Below, one piece after another: positions 7,235 through 17,110 of a DNA stretch of 64,000 nt. A program made the translations under genes and the position numbers. This DNA comes from Clostridia bacterium (GTDB lineage Bacteria; Bacillota; Clostridia; Oscillospirales; CAG-272). Position 1 is the stretch's first letter, and the number at the start of each line of letters is the position of its first letter. A model generated the notes under the pieces. That model did no database searches and had not been told where the DNA came from. It worked only from the letters and a program-made list of their open reading frames with translations. The DNA lies in assembly GCA_017453245.1 (NCBI GenBank), contig JAFTKM010000007.1, forward strand, positions 124,001 to 188,000. Direction: 5' to 3'.

Positions 7235-10216
7235 TTAATCGTAATTGATGTTCTCGTCGACCTCTTTTCCGTTAAGAAGATACATATAATGGTTAACGAG
7301 CTGCTTGAATGCGAACGTCGAAATGTAATAATCGGAAACCACGCCAAGCTGATCTACCATGTTTCCATCGTCATCACTGCGGTAGAAGCTTACCATAATG
7401 CGTCGGTCGTCGATTCTGTAGAAATCGTAGGTATAGCCGTATGCCTTGTCCTCGACCTCAAGGTATAGACTCATCACCTTTGTCTTGGTGAATCCCTCCG
7501 CCTGCTCCTCGTCGGTGAGGCGGTCGAGATATCTCGTCAGCTGAAGGGTTTCGTACACGCTGTTGAAGTAAGCGGCGCCAAGGGTGTCCCTGCTGCCGGG
7601 GTAGTAGGTCGCCTTACCGTCACCCATTGTATGATTGTGAAGCGTGGAGAGATCGCCCCACTCGGTGCCGAACATTTCCTTGAAGGCGGTATCAAACGCA
7701 TCGTCCGACGCCTTCACCTTGATGATCTCCTGGTCTATGGGAGAGGAGCCCGCGAATTCAGTCTCGCTGACAACGTATTCTCCGTTAACGTAGCCCTCGT
7801 AGGCATCTTTGAAGAGAACCTCGAAGTCATACTCGCCGGTAAGATCCTGCATATTGAATTCAAGCTTGAGTCCCTGAAGCTTTGTGATATCCATCATAAG
7901 CAGATTCTTTCTCGCCCAGAAATCGATGAAATCATACTCGACGAAATCAAAGTCTGCCGAGGGGACCTTTGCGATAACGTCATACATATCCGAGCCGATA
8001 TATCTGATCTTCGAGCCGTCCGCGTCATACACGGGGTCGCTGATGTAGAGCGTAAAGCCGAGAGTGGATATCCAGTCAAAGTCACTGAGCTGGTCGTTGT
8101 CGGAGGCTTCCTCGCCCTCGCTGGCATCGAAAATACCTCTTGGCATCTCGAAGTATATCTTGTGAGCGAAGAGTCCGTACTTCTCCATATTATCAAGAGA
8201 AAGTCCGATCGCCACGGTGGTGCCGGATAATCCGACCGCGCTGTTACTGTCCGTGCCTATACCGCCAAGGAGCTTGACCGCAGACTCGCAGGAGCCCGCG
8301 TTAAGACCGTAAAGTCTGTTCTTGCCGGTAAGGGTGTTTTCATAGAGGGTATCTCCGTAGAAGGGATCTCTCTTGGACGCGTTAACAAATCTGAAGGAGA
8401 CGATCATCTCGTTGGCAACGAAATACTCTATCTCGGAAATCTCGTAGGTTACGAATTCTCTCATAACCTCGTAATAGAAGGTTTCGTTATACACGGTTTC
8501 GTTGTAGCTGCCCTTACCCTTGCCGAGAAGGAAGGTCTTAAGGGGAGCGAGCTTGTCACCGTCCTTGATGTCAGCAAGCCTGATGACAGAGGTTCCCGAG
8601 GTCTTCTCCTTGCCGTCAACATAGTGGCTGTATGAGATGTTGACAAAGGTCTCGTTGGTAATTGTGTCCGCTATCGCGCCGTACTCGTCGAATATCGAGG
8701 TAACGCCGGTGAGGACGTATTTTTCAGTAGTGGACAAAGCATTGTCCGCGGTATAATTAACGGTAACGGTAACTGCGCTCTCGCCGAGGTCCTCGCCGAT
8801 ATTCACGCCGACAAGCTTCTCAGCCTCGGCAGGATCGATATCACCGAGATCTATGACGCCGTGACAGTCGTGTTTTACACTTACCCCCCCTACCGTGTAG
8901 CGATAAGTGACCTTTAAGAGGGTGTCCGAGGACTCGACAGAGCCGCTCGTTTTCTCACCGTTATCGGTGATCACAGCCTCAATTTTTGATATTTTGTATT
9001 CGTAGGATACGGATTCGTTTTCACCGAAATCTATTCTCTTCTCATCGGAGTTGTAAAGCTCGGAGAGGAGGGTGATGATTATCTCGTCACCTGCGTACGA
9101 GCCTACGCTTTTACCCACAAGAGCGTTCTTTATTCTCGTAAACTCAGGGTGAGCCTTGAGCGCCTCAAGATCAAAGGAAAGGTTGATGCCCTCCTCTGTC
9201 TCATAGCCCGAGAAGTCGCCCGACTCGGGAACGAAATCAAGTCCCTTGTCAACGCTGGCGTAATAACTGCCGTTTACGGTAACGCTCGGATTCTCGTAAT
9301 TCTTGTATCCGTCCTGATCGCTCGTGAACACTCTGTCGGACTCAGCCTTAAAGACTGTTCCCTTCCACTCCTTAAAGTCGGTGGTAAGGTAAGGGCCGTA
9401 GACCGACTCGCCGTCAAGTCCCTCAGCCACAAGCCTACCCTTGATAAACTCGTGGAAGCCTGCAAGAGCGTAGGAGAAATACTCGCTGCCCGTGTAGTAA
9501 ACGTAATCTCTGCCGTCTACCATAAAGTAGTATCCGTTACCCGAGAGCGCCTTGTCACCTATAACGATAAGGTGCGCATCCTCGCTGTCCTCAATAATGG
9601 AGCCCGTGGTCTTGTCCCTCTCGCCGTATACGAAGGATACCATAGTGCTCTCGCTCTGTGTAAGACCGTACTCACGAAGAAGCGCCTCACGCTTAGCCGC
9701 GCCCTCCTCGGTATCGTCCGAGGGAAGAGGGATCCTCTCTGTGAAATACGGAGCGCCGAGCGCCGAGCAAAGATAGGTAAGATGATATATCATTCCGTAT
9801 CCGTCGCCCGTCTCCACAGCGTAGAGACTCTCATATTCAAAGTCGCCTTCAGCGCCCATGATGGGGGGCGTGTAAGGAATTGCGCCCTCCTGTCCGTCCA
9901 CGTAGTAGTGGAAAAGGAAGCTTCCGTTATCGTCAGGGTATCTGGAAACGCCGAAGTCACCCGTCTTATTCTTGATCTCGATATAGGTGATCTCACCCTC
10001 CTCGATCGTAGGATAAGCAACGAGCTGATTGAGATACGTAGCCTCTCCCTCAAGGGGTGTCGGAGCCTGGTTGCCCGAGGATGAGCCGCCCTGGGAGGAG
10101 AGATTCTTTATCACGAGGCTGACCGTAAGCCACGCCGCCGCAAGAAGAACAGATATTATCAAAAGCCAGATAGTTGTGATTTGCGCTTTATTCAGTTTTC
10201 TTTCTACTGCTTTCAC
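7235..10216 (-). CDS. Very large membrane-anchored protein of a Gld-type ABC operon (DUF4340-like)
   Basis: 993 residues. A short basic N-terminus, one membrane helix (about 13-36) and a low-complexity linker (SSQGGSSSGNQAPTP) lead into a very long extracytoplasmic region. That region has repeated acidic modules of the type TYEISEIE/YFVANE..V.FR and VTYRYTVGG. The start is a GTG with GGAGG five nt upstream. It is the last gene of the operon, 10 nt after the second GldG-like gene. DUF4340 proteins commonly accompany GldF/GldG sets, and the position fits, but it is longer than usual for that family. The function is unknown, perhaps binding a cell-envelope ligand for the ABC pump. Confidence 0.65.
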   Translation of the reverse strand: MKAVERKLNKAQITTIWLLIISVLLAAAWLTVSLVIKNLSSQGGSSSGNQAPTPLEGEATYLNQLVAYPTIEEGEITYIEIKNKTGDFGVSRYPDDNGSFLFHYYVDGQEGAIPYTPPIMGAEGDFEYESLYAVETGDGYGMIYHLTYLCSALGAPYFTERIPLPSDDTEEGAAKREALLREYGLTQSESTMVSFVYGERDKTTGSIIEDSEDAHLIVIGDKALSGNGYYFMVDGRDYVYYTGSEYFSYALAGFHEFIKGRLVAEGLDGESVYGPYLTTDFKEWKGTVFKAESDRVFTSDQDGYKNYENPSVTVNGSYYASVDKGLDFVPESGDFSGYETEEGINLSFDLEALKAHPEFTRIKNALVGKSVGSYAGDEIIITLLSELYNSDEKRIDFGENESVSYEYKISKIEAVITDNGEKTSGSVESSDTLLKVTYRYTVGGVSVKHDCHGVIDLGDIDPAEAEKLVGVNIGEDLGESAVTVTVNYTADNALSTTEKYVLTGVTSIFDEYGAIADTITNETFVNISYSHYVDGKEKTSGTSVIRLADIKDGDKLAPLKTFLLGKGKGSYNETVYNETFYYEVMREFVTYEISEIEYFVANEMIVSFRFVNASKRDPFYGDTLYENTLTGKNRLYGLNAGSCESAVKLLGGIGTDSNSAVGLSGTTVAIGLSLDNMEKYGLFAHKIYFEMPRGIFDASEGEEASDNDQLSDFDWISTLGFTLYISDPVYDADGSKIRYIGSDMYDVIAKVPSADFDFVEYDFIDFWARKNLLMMDITKLQGLKLEFNMQDLTGEYDFEVLFKDAYEGYVNGEYVVSETEFAGSSPIDQEIIKVKASDDAFDTAFKEMFGTEWGDLSTLHNHTMGDGKATYYPGSRDTLGAAYFNSVYETLQLTRYLDRLTDEEQAEGFTKTKVMSLYLEVEDKAYGYTYDFYRIDDRRIMVSFYRSDDDGNMVDQLGVVSDYYISTFAFKQLVNHYMYLLNGKEVDENINYD

Positions 10217-10226
10217 ATCTGCCTCC

Positions 10227-11888
10227 TTATAAGAATTTACGCTTGATAAACACGACTATTCCGACAGTCAGAATTGCTGCGGGAACAGCCATAACGATGA
10301 TTGTGTATATTGTGATAGCGGTGCCGCTAAGGCCCTTGTTGTACTTTAAAACTTCCTTGGCATCCCAGCTGTAGATCTTGCTCGGTGAGCTTGAAAGCTC
10401 GGTCGAGAGAGTCTGCTTTCCGCCAAAGCTGGTCGAGTTCATCGACAGACCGCCAAGCTCAATGGTCGCGTATCTGTCGGTTCTCGAAATATTGCTGATT
10501 ACCGACGCCAGAACGTCGTAGTTTGCGTAGGAGGTATTACCGAGAAGCTCGTTGGAGAAGAAATCCGCGCTGCCCGTACAGAAAAGGTATGCGGAGGAAT
10601 TCTCCGAGGTGTAGCTGTCAAGGTTCTTTCTTACACCCGCAGCCGCGAGAGTTCTCACGCCCGTATCGGTCGCGCCTCCCGAATATACGTACGCATTCTC
10701 GGACGTGCCGATAAACGCCGCGTAGTTTCTCGAGCCGTACTTATTACCCATCTCAACCATCGATTCACTCATGTCGATCGAGCAATAGACGTAACCCGTG
10801 TTGGAAAATACCATCTTGGGAGCGCTGGTAAGGGTGGAATATCCGCCGTAGTAGGCGTAGCCGAAATTCTGCTCATTAGAGTCGTAAACGCCGGCGAATA
10901 CCGAGTCGTCGGACTCTCCGCCCATCGTGGTGAAGAGGGCGTTATCGGGATCGAATACCTGAGAGGTACCGAAGGATATACCCCACTCCGCGCAGAGATT
11001 CTCAAGATTCGGGAGCGTTACCGCGTAATCCTTGTTGAGAAAGACTGCCGCAGACTCACGCATAAGGTATCTGTCAACCTTCTCAAGATCGGACACGTAT
11101 CCGAACTCGTCGAGTCTTGACTCATCGTAAACGAAATCAGTTCTGGGATCGTTGATAATAAGAAGCGCGCAATCCTCGGGAATGCTGTCAACCTCGGAGA
11201 TGGAAAGCGTCTTGATAGCAAGTCCGCGCTCGCTGAGCAGGTCGGCAAGATGGCCGAGGCTCTTGCTCATCTCGGAATCGGGATTCTCGGGATCGTAATA
11301 GGTCTCTCCGTGGTCGGTTACGAAATATGCCACGGGACGGTTGATTGCCGTCAGAGAGGCGAGTATCGACGCCACTCTGTATTCTCCGTTGTAGGAGAAA
11401 TCGTTGCTTGTCCAGAAGCCTGTCGCATCGACGATCTTGTACTTTGCTCCGTAGGAGAAAATGACGTCGGAGGATGCTATGGTCTCTCTGGACGTGGTTC
11501 TGTACATCGATACCGCGGTGGGATCAAGAGCGACGTTTACCGTCTTGACAGTCACGTTATCGAATTTGTTCTGAAGGGAAAGCGCCATAAAGTAGGTGGC
11601 GCGCATTTTATCACTTGCGACTAAATAATCGGGATCGGTGCAGAAGGTGATCTTGATCTCCTTTGTTTCGCCGTTTTCATCGGGATCGAGTATCTCGTGG
11701 CAAACCTCGAGCATCTTATCGCTGAGGGTGTAGAAGCCCTCGGGTGTCAGGTCTGCCATAATGAGTCTCTGTCCGCCAAGATAGGTCAAGCCGAGATTAA
11801 GACCGAAGAGGAGCAGGATACCGACTATCGTGATAACGGAAAATATTTTCGTTCGGGTGCTTTTACCCTTGAATATCGACTTTTTCAT
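10227..11888 (-). CDS. GldG-family ABC transporter auxiliary protein (second copy)
   Basis: 553 residues. An N-terminal membrane helix (about 17-37), a large extracytoplasmic region and a C-terminal helix (about 525-547, ending VFIKRKFL) match the topology of GldG/ABC_transp_aux proteins. Characteristic segments are RPVAYFVTDHGETYYD (about 185-200) and DCALLIINDPRTDF (about 240-253). This family works with ABC-2 permeases; in Flavobacteria it takes part in gliding and secretion, but in Firmicutes its substrate is unknown. It starts 3 nt after the stop of the first GldG-like gene and is therefore translationally linked. Confidence 0.8.
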   Translation of the reverse strand: MKKSIFKGKSTRTKIFSVITIVGILLLFGLNLGLTYLGGQRLIMADLTPEGFYTLSDKMLEVCHEILDPDENGETKEIKITFCTDPDYLVASDKMRATYFMALSLQNKFDNVTVKTVNVALDPTAVSMYRTTSRETIASSDVIFSYGAKYKIVDATGFWTSNDFSYNGEYRVASILASLTAINRPVAYFVTDHGETYYDPENPDSEMSKSLGHLADLLSERGLAIKTLSISEVDSIPEDCALLIINDPRTDFVYDESRLDEFGYVSDLEKVDRYLMRESAAVFLNKDYAVTLPNLENLCAEWGISFGTSQVFDPDNALFTTMGGESDDSVFAGVYDSNEQNFGYAYYGGYSTLTSAPKMVFSNTGYVYCSIDMSESMVEMGNKYGSRNYAAFIGTSENAYVYSGGATDTGVRTLAAAGVRKNLDSYTSENSSAYLFCTGSADFFSNELLGNTSYANYDVLASVISNISRTDRYATIELGGLSMNSTSFGGKQTLSTELSSSPSKIYSWDAKEVLKYNKGLSGTAITIYTIIVMAVPAAILTVGIVVFIKRKFL

Positions 11889-11891
11889 CGG

Positions 11892-13424
11892 TTATCTGTT
11901 CTTTCTCCTTATAATCGTTATTGCGCCGAGCACGGCAAGCGCCGCCGGTATGATAAGTATGATTGCCGTATAGAGCTTCGCCTTGCCCATGGTGAGGTTT
12001 TCAAGTATCGAAGTTCTGTACATCACCTGGTTGCATCCGCGGGGAGCGGGATTTGAGTCAAAGAGGACCTCAAGGGTTGCAAAAAGGAAATCCTTATTAA
12101 AGTAGCTGTCCGAGAGGAAGGCGTCGGTAGCGGTGATATACGCCGTGGGGATAACAAAGACTGTCGATTCCTTGCCGTCCTTCTCTGCCCTTCTCGAATA
12201 TGCGGCAACGGCGTATCCGCCCTCGCTGTCCGTCTCCTTACCGCCCGCGTGGGTGGAGGAGGTGCTGCCTGAAACGAGTATAGGCTGAGCTCCGAGCGAT
12301 GAATCGAGCTCAAGCTTTGTCACCTGGCTGATAAGAACGCTGTCCGAGCCGTATTCCTCGATCTTGCCGAGTATCTCGCCTGCCACCGCATTGTCCGCGT
12401 GGGTGGCGATGAAGGTGTAGCCGTCGGGTGTGATAGCGTTGGAGTTTTCCTTAACTATGTTACGGACGAGCACGTCATGCTCGTTGTATTCGCCCGAGAG
12501 CGCTATACCCCACTTCTTGAGCAGGGATTCAAGATTCTTAAGCTCCTTTACGTAAGGGTCAAGCGCAACGTAGAGCTTGCCGCCGCCTTCAAGATAATCC
12601 TCTATCTTGTTTATCTCGCCTCTGACGTCGGCATTCTCCACGGAGAGCTCAAAGTCGGAGGTGGGGTTGGAAATAATGAGCATACCTGCATCCGCGGGTA
12701 TCTCGCTCTTTCTGAGATTAATGACCTCAACGTAATAGCCCGCGCAGGTCAGAAGGTTGCTGAATGCAACGTCTGCGGTCTCACCGTGGTTCTGCGTAAA
12801 ATACGCCACGGGGTGCTCGTCGTGGAGTACCCAAGAGATCATAGCCGCCATTACCTCCTCGCCGTTATACGCGGCGACGTTTGAGGAGGAGTCAAGAATG
12901 TAAAAGTCAACGAAGCCCGCGCTTGATGCGGTATCGGTAAGCACACGGCAGCTCCATTCCTCTCCCTCTCCCGATTCAAAAATGACCGAGTTCTGCTTGA
13001 GAGAATTTTTTCCGCCGTCAATATATTTTTCGAAATCAACGATATTTCCGTCCTCGTCCATCTTGGTAAGCAGGCTGACGAAGCGGAGCTCGATAAGCTC
13101 GGGGTATCTTTCCTCAAAAGCGCGAGCCGTAGTGAGAACGAGGCTACCCGTGTCGTGTTTTTCGAGCTTGTCTTCCGAATAACAGAAGGTTATAGTGACC
13201 TTTTTCTCAAGGAGCATCGCATTGGCGAAAAGCTCGTCTGTGTTGCCCGAGATGGAAAGGTCGTCCACGTCGGGAGAATATACGTAAAGTCCGAACGCAT
13301 TGGTTACGGTATAGGCGAGAATGTTGAGGAGCACCACCGCGATGATGATCACCACGGTCATGGTATTTCCGATTCCCTTCCTGCCCGTTACCTTAGCGCC
13401 GAGCCTTTTAAGAAAGTCTTTCAT
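11892..13424 (-). CDS. GldG-family ABC transporter auxiliary protein (first copy)
   Basis: 510 residues with the same plan as its downstream neighbour: N-terminal helix (about 22-45), extracytoplasmic domain containing HPVAYFTQNHGETAD and DAGMLIISNPTSDF, and a C-terminal helix ending TIIRRKNR. The shared motifs (V-A-Y-F-x-x-[ND]-H-G-E-T and LIIxxPxxDF) show the two genes are paralogues. AGGTG lies about 9 nt before the ATG. It follows the permease gene after a 21-nt gap. It probably forms a complex with the permease and ATPase encoded upstream. Confidence 0.82.
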   Translation of the reverse strand: MKDFLKRLGAKVTGRKGIGNTMTVVIIIAVVLLNILAYTVTNAFGLYVYSPDVDDLSISGNTDELFANAMLLEKKVTITFCYSEDKLEKHDTGSLVLTTARAFEERYPELIELRFVSLLTKMDEDGNIVDFEKYIDGGKNSLKQNSVIFESGEGEEWSCRVLTDTASSAGFVDFYILDSSSNVAAYNGEEVMAAMISWVLHDEHPVAYFTQNHGETADVAFSNLLTCAGYYVEVINLRKSEIPADAGMLIISNPTSDFELSVENADVRGEINKIEDYLEGGGKLYVALDPYVKELKNLESLLKKWGIALSGEYNEHDVLVRNIVKENSNAITPDGYTFIATHADNAVAGEILGKIEEYGSDSVLISQVTKLELDSSLGAQPILVSGSTSSTHAGGKETDSEGGYAVAAYSRRAEKDGKESTVFVIPTAYITATDAFLSDSYFNKDFLFATLEVLFDSNPAPRGCNQVMYRTSILENLTMGKAKLYTAIILIIPAALAVLGAITIIRRKNR

Positions 13425-13445
13425 ATACCTTGGGCACCTCTCGAA

Positions 13446-14153
13446 TTAACCGAATCTGCGGCGGTCGTAAACTCTGATGGTGAGCCAGAGGAATATCGCG
13501 CTCACAGAAAGGTAATAAATGACCGACGCGAACTCAAAGTAGCCGTTGACGAAGCTCTGGAATCTGGTGAAGATAGAGAGCGCGTCAAACACGTATCTGA
13601 TAGCGTAAGAGGTGGGGATAAGCGAGTTGATAAGTCCTATGCCGAGGAAGGCAAGGATAATAGCTATGGTACCGATAGCCGCGGAGAGCTGGTTCTCTGT
13701 AAGGGCGGATACGAAGATACCGATAGCGATGAACACCATTCCTACAAGAAGCAGAGCTATAAGGTTGCCGAAGAGGACGGCGAACTTAAGCTTTGCGTAA
13801 GGAATGAGGAAGAGGAAGTAAAGGGAGGTGAGAAGCGTCGCGCCGCCAAAGACGGTGTAGGAGGCAAGGAATTTGCCGAATACCATCGCGGGAAGCGACA
13901 CGGGTGCCGTCAGAATGAGCTGCTCGGTCTTGGTCTTTCTCTCCTCGCTGAAGGACTTCATCGTAAGAAGAGGAAGCGCGATAGCGGAGAATACGAGCAT
14001 AAGGGTGAAGTAGTTCGTCACGTCCGCGGACATCGAGAACATAGTTGTATAGCTGAATAAAACTCCCGCGATCGTAAGGTAGATCACAAGGAACACGTAA
14101 CCAATAACTCCGACAAAGTAGCTACGGAGCTCTCTTTTATAAATTGCAAGCAT
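13446..14153 (-). CDS. ABC-2 type permease (GldF-like)
   Basis: 235 residues with six hydrophobic segments. The start MLAIYKRELRSYFVGVIGYVF is typical of ABC-2 permeases of the GldF type, and the segment KSFSEERKTKTEQLILTAPV is the coupling region seen in this family. GAGG overlaps the ATPase stop codon and serves as the RBS, so the genes are coupled. It forms the membrane channel of the Gld-type transporter encoded at 7235-15136. Confidence 0.88.
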   Translation of the reverse strand: MLAIYKRELRSYFVGVIGYVFLVIYLTIAGVLFSYTTMFSMSADVTNYFTLMLVFSAIALPLLTMKSFSEERKTKTEQLILTAPVSLPAMVFGKFLASYTVFGGATLLTSLYFLFLIPYAKLKFAVLFGNLIALLLVGMVFIAIGIFVSALTENQLSAAIGTIAIILAFLGIGLINSLIPTSYAIRYVFDALSIFTRFQSFVNGYFEFASVIYYLSVSAIFLWLTIRVYDRRRFG

Positions 14154-14164
14154 TCTTTATGCCC

Positions 14165-15136
14165 TCACTTTCTGCGCTTCTTGGTCTCGGACACTCCGTC
14201 GGAGCGGTCGACAAGACGAATGAATACTGTTTCAAGGTCGGTGCCGTGAGGCTCCATACCGATGATAGGCCAATTGTTCGATACGCAGAGATTGAACACC
14301 GACTTTCTGACGTCAATGCTCTTCTCGCTCTCGATGATATAGGAGAAGGAATCAAGATCCCTCTCTCCGGTCGACTCGACGGTCTTTACACCGTTAATCT
14401 TACGGAGCGCAAGCTCTACCTCTCTTGCAGGGCCGCATACCTTGACCTTATAGCGGTAGCCGTCCTCAATAGTCTTGACTATATCCTCGGTACGCTCGTC
14501 CGCAATTATCTTACCCTTGTTGATGATGATAACTCTCTCGCAAACAGCCTGTACCTCGGCGAGAATGTGCGTCGAGAGCACGACCGTGTGACGTCTTGCA
14601 AGCGTTCTGAGAAGATTTCTCACGGCTATTATCTGCTTCGGGTCAAGGCCTATGGTGGGCTCGTCGAAGATAACGACCTTGGGATCGCCTATAAGAGCTT
14701 GAGCAATACCTACTCTCTGCTTATTACCCTTGGAGAGGTTGCGGATAAGCCTGTCCTTTACCTCGCCGAGCTTGGTAACCGAGATTATCTCGGCAATATG
14801 AGGCTCTCTCTCGAGCTCACAGCTCTTGAGCTCGTATACGAAATTCAGGTACTCCGTAACCGTCATCTCGGGATAAAGAGGAGGCTGCTCGGGAAGGAAG
14901 CCTATATTCTTCTTTGCCTCGATGGGACCGTCGAGAATATTCACTCCGTTTATGTAAACCTCGCCCGAGGTTGAGGAGAGATATCCCGTAAGGATATTCA
15001 TCGCCGTACTCTTGCCCGCTCCGTTAGGACCGAGAAGACCTACGATCTCGCCCTCGCCTATCTCGAAGCTGACGTCGTTTAAAGCATAGTTTGAGCCGTA
15101 ACGCTTAACCAGATTCTGAACCTTGATCATTGTCAC
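14165..15136 (-). CDS. ABC transporter ATP-binding protein (GldA-like)
   Basis: 323 residues. The nucleotide-binding domain is complete: Walker A GPNGAGKST (36-44), Q-loop Q84 in GFLPEQPPLYPE, signature LSKGNKQ (134-140), Walker B VVIFDEP (154-160) and the switch His H190 in LSTHIL. The C-terminal 80 residues form the regulatory extension found in ABC-2 exporters. The frame opens at a GTG, with an ATG two codons later. Neither has a close strong RBS: GGAAG lies upstream of a GTCGGT/ACCGAC hairpin. It is the first gene of the five-gene operon and energises the transporter. Confidence 0.92.
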   Translation of the reverse strand: MTMIKVQNLVKRYGSNYALNDVSFEIGEGEIVGLLGPNGAGKSTAMNILTGYLSSTSGEVYINGVNILDGPIEAKKNIGFLPEQPPLYPEMTVTEYLNFVYELKSCELEREPHIAEIISVTKLGEVKDRLIRNLSKGNKQRVGIAQALIGDPKVVIFDEPTIGLDPKQIIAVRNLLRTLARRHTVVLSTHILAEVQAVCERVIIINKGKIIADERTEDIVKTIEDGYRYKVKVCGPAREVELALRKINGVKTVESTGERDLDSFSYIIESEKSIDVRKSVFNLCVSNNWPIIGMEPHGTDLETVFIRLVDRSDGVSETKKRRK

Positions 15137-15238
15137 TTTTCGTCGGTAAGACCGACTTCCTTTCGCATATATCTAAAATTTTTATATCATTTTTAAGGCT
15201 CGGCATCGGTTTTCACGGTGATACCAAGCTAATTCAGT

Positions 15239-15247
15239 ATTATACCA
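15239..15247 (-). promoter_or_regulatory. Extended -10 promoter of the Gld-type operon
   Basis: TGGTATAAT on the minus strand is an extended -10 element. No good -35 is seen at 17 bp. The leader of about 95 nt includes the GTCGGT/ACCGAC hairpin just upstream of the start. The rest of the 15137-15472 gap is AT-rich spacer plus the trpS promoter. Confidence 0.5.
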
Positions 15248-15402
15248 CACAAATGTAAATAAATTATTAACAAAATAAATAAAATTTAAATATTATAGTG
15301 TACAAGCCGTAAACATTTTTCCATTTCGGTAATATTTTGTCAATAAATCGCCTAAAAAACGCCTTAAAAGCCTCGAAAATCCCCTTCTTTTCAATTCTCG
15401 GC

Positions 15403-15431
15403 TTGACAAATCGGGCAAAGGGTTGTATAAT
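15403..15431 (+). promoter_or_regulatory. Consensus sigma-A promoter of trpS
   Basis: TTGACA at 15403, a 17-bp spacer and TATAAT at 15426-15431: a perfect consensus. The leader is only about 35 nt, with no room for a T-box or trp attenuator. Confidence 0.92.
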
Positions 15432-15472
15432 CTTGGTATATATTTGAAAGATTCCGCAAGGAGAACATAAAA

Positions 15473-16471
15473 ATGGCAGAAAATGATAAGAAAATAGTTT
15501 TCTCGGGAGTTCAGCCCTCGGGCAACCTCACGATAGGAAACTACCTCGGCGCGATAAAGAACTTCTCTCGCTTCTCCGAGGATTACAAAACCTTCTACTG
15601 CGTGGTCGACCTCCACGCCATCACGGTAAGACAGGTGCCCGCAGAGCTCAGAAAGAGAACCTACGAGACTCTCGCTCTCTATATGGCGTGCGGCCTTGAT
15701 CCCAAGGAGAATACCCTCTTCGTACAGTCGCACGTGCCTCAGCACGCGGAGCTCGGCTGGATACTCGACTGCTACACCATGTTCGGTGAACTCTCTAGAA
15801 TGACTCAGTTTAAGGATAAGAGCGCGAAGAATGCGCAGAATATCAACGCAGGTCTGTTCACCTACCCTGCTCTTATGGCGGCGGATATTCTTCTCTATCA
15901 GACGGATATCGTGCCCGTAGGCATTGACCAGAAGCAGCACCTTGAGCTCGCACGCGACGTTGCGGCAAGATTCAACCTTATATACTCTGACACCTTCAAG
16001 ATTCCCGAGGGCTATATCCCCACGGATACAATGAAGATAATGTCCCTTCAGGAGCCCACAGCTAAGATGTCCAAGTCCGATCCCAACGAGAATGCAGTAG
16101 TACGTATCCTCGACTCCAAGGACGACATTATGCGCAAGTTCAAGAGAGCGGTTACCGACTCTGAGACCTGTGTTCGCTACTCCGAGGATAAGCCGGGTGT
16201 ATCCAACCTTATGACCATCTACCGCGCCTTCACAGGCAAGACCTTTGACGAGATCGAGCGCGAGTTTGACGGCAAGGGATACGGCGACTTCAAGCTGGCA
16301 GTAGGCGAGGCGTGCGCTGACGGTTTGACAAGCGTAAGAGACGAGTTTGCAAGACTTGTGCAGGATAAAGCTCACCTTGAAGCGGTTATGAAGGCGGGCG
16401 CGGAGGATGCATACGGATATGCAAGACGCACTATGTCCAAGGTCAGAAGAAAGATCGGTTTTGTTAACTGA
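15473..16471 (+). CDS. trpS: Tryptophanyl-tRNA synthetase
   Basis: 332 residues, the usual length for bacterial TrpRS. It charges tRNA-Trp with tryptophan in the cytoplasm. The class I signatures are present: SGVQPSGNLTIGNYLGAI, where TIGN at 20-23 replaces HIGH, and KMSKS at 198-202 (EPTAKMSKSDPNEN). AAGGAG lies 9 nt before the ATG. It is a single-gene unit with a consensus promoter and its own terminator. Unlike ileS in this window it has no T-box leader, so it is probably constitutive. Confidence 0.97.
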   Translation: MAENDKKIVFSGVQPSGNLTIGNYLGAIKNFSRFSEDYKTFYCVVDLHAITVRQVPAELRKRTYETLALYMACGLDPKENTLFVQSHVPQHAELGWILDCYTMFGELSRMTQFKDKSAKNAQNINAGLFTYPALMAADILLYQTDIVPVGIDQKQHLELARDVAARFNLIYSDTFKIPEGYIPTDTMKIMSLQEPTAKMSKSDPNENAVVRILDSKDDIMRKFKRAVTDSETCVRYSEDKPGVSNLMTIYRAFTGKTFDEIEREFDGKGYGDFKLAVGEACADGLTSVRDEFARLVQDKAHLEAVMKAGAEDAYGYARRTMSKVRRKIGFVN

Positions 16472-16479
16472 GAAAGACA

Positions 16480-16509
16480 AAGAGGTTACCTATCGGTAGC
16501 CTCTTTTTT
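16480..16509 (+). terminator. Intrinsic terminator of trpS
   Basis: AGAGGTTACC and GGTAGCCTCT pair around a 4-nt loop (16491-16506), followed by a T-run. Confidence 0.88.
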
Positions 16510-16545
16510 GATATTTTTGACTAGTTTAGTTGTCATATATCGCTT

Positions 16546-17061
16546 TTAGGTGGTTCTTTCTTCTCTGTTTTTCTTGATTTGATTGATTACCGAGGTCGCA
16601 CCATCAACGACGATGACAAGCAAGACGACATATACGAGCGTGCGATACGGCGCGCGGTCAAGAGTCCTTGCAAGGCGGGAAACAAGCGGCATAGACTCAA
16701 GAGCGATGAGAAGGAGAAATCCCCATAAAAGCGAGAAGCGCGGGCAAACGAGTCCGAGGATGTTTCCCACCTCCCCATCGTAGCTCCAAAGCCTTCTTCC
16801 GAGCATCCTCTCGCAAACAAGTCCCACGGCGAATTCGACTAAGGTAGCCACAGCGGCGGACAGAAAGAAAAGAGCTCCAAGATTTCCAACCTCGCCAAGC
16901 ATTGCCCACGACAGACAAACTCCGACGCCGTATATCGGACAGTACGGACCGTGAAGAAGTCCGCGGTTAACAAATCTGCCCGTCTTGAAATAACAGAAAA
17001 CAACCTCGGCGCACCACCCGAGAATTGAAAAAATGAGAAAATAGATAAGGTAATCGTACAT
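16546..17061 (-). CDS. CmpB/DUF-type putative ABC transporter permease (PF06541-like)
   Basis: 171 residues with about five membrane helices. The N-terminus DYLIYFLIFSILGWCAEVV and the segment NRGLLHGPYCPIYGVG match the family annotated as putative ABC transporter permease (CmpB), common in Clostridia, whose function is unproven. GGT is immediately before the ATG, so the RBS is poor or the start is slightly different. It stands alone, convergent with trpS and upstream of nothing obviously related. It has no ATPase partner nearby. Confidence 0.8.
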   Translation of the reverse strand: MYDYLIYFLIFSILGWCAEVVFCYFKTGRFVNRGLLHGPYCPIYGVGVCLSWAMLGEVGNLGALFFLSAAVATLVEFAVGLVCERMLGRRLWSYDGEVGNILGLVCPRFSLLWGFLLLIALESMPLVSRLARTLDRAPYRTLVYVVLLVIVVDGATSVINQIKKNREERTT

Positions 17062-17110
17062 ACCTCTATTTTCTCATTTTTTCTTTCATTTATTACTTTA
17101 CGTTAAAAAA

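Noticed and set aside
15293..16480. 395-aa open frame opposite trpS
   Set aside because: Covers trpS in antisense and has no start signals.
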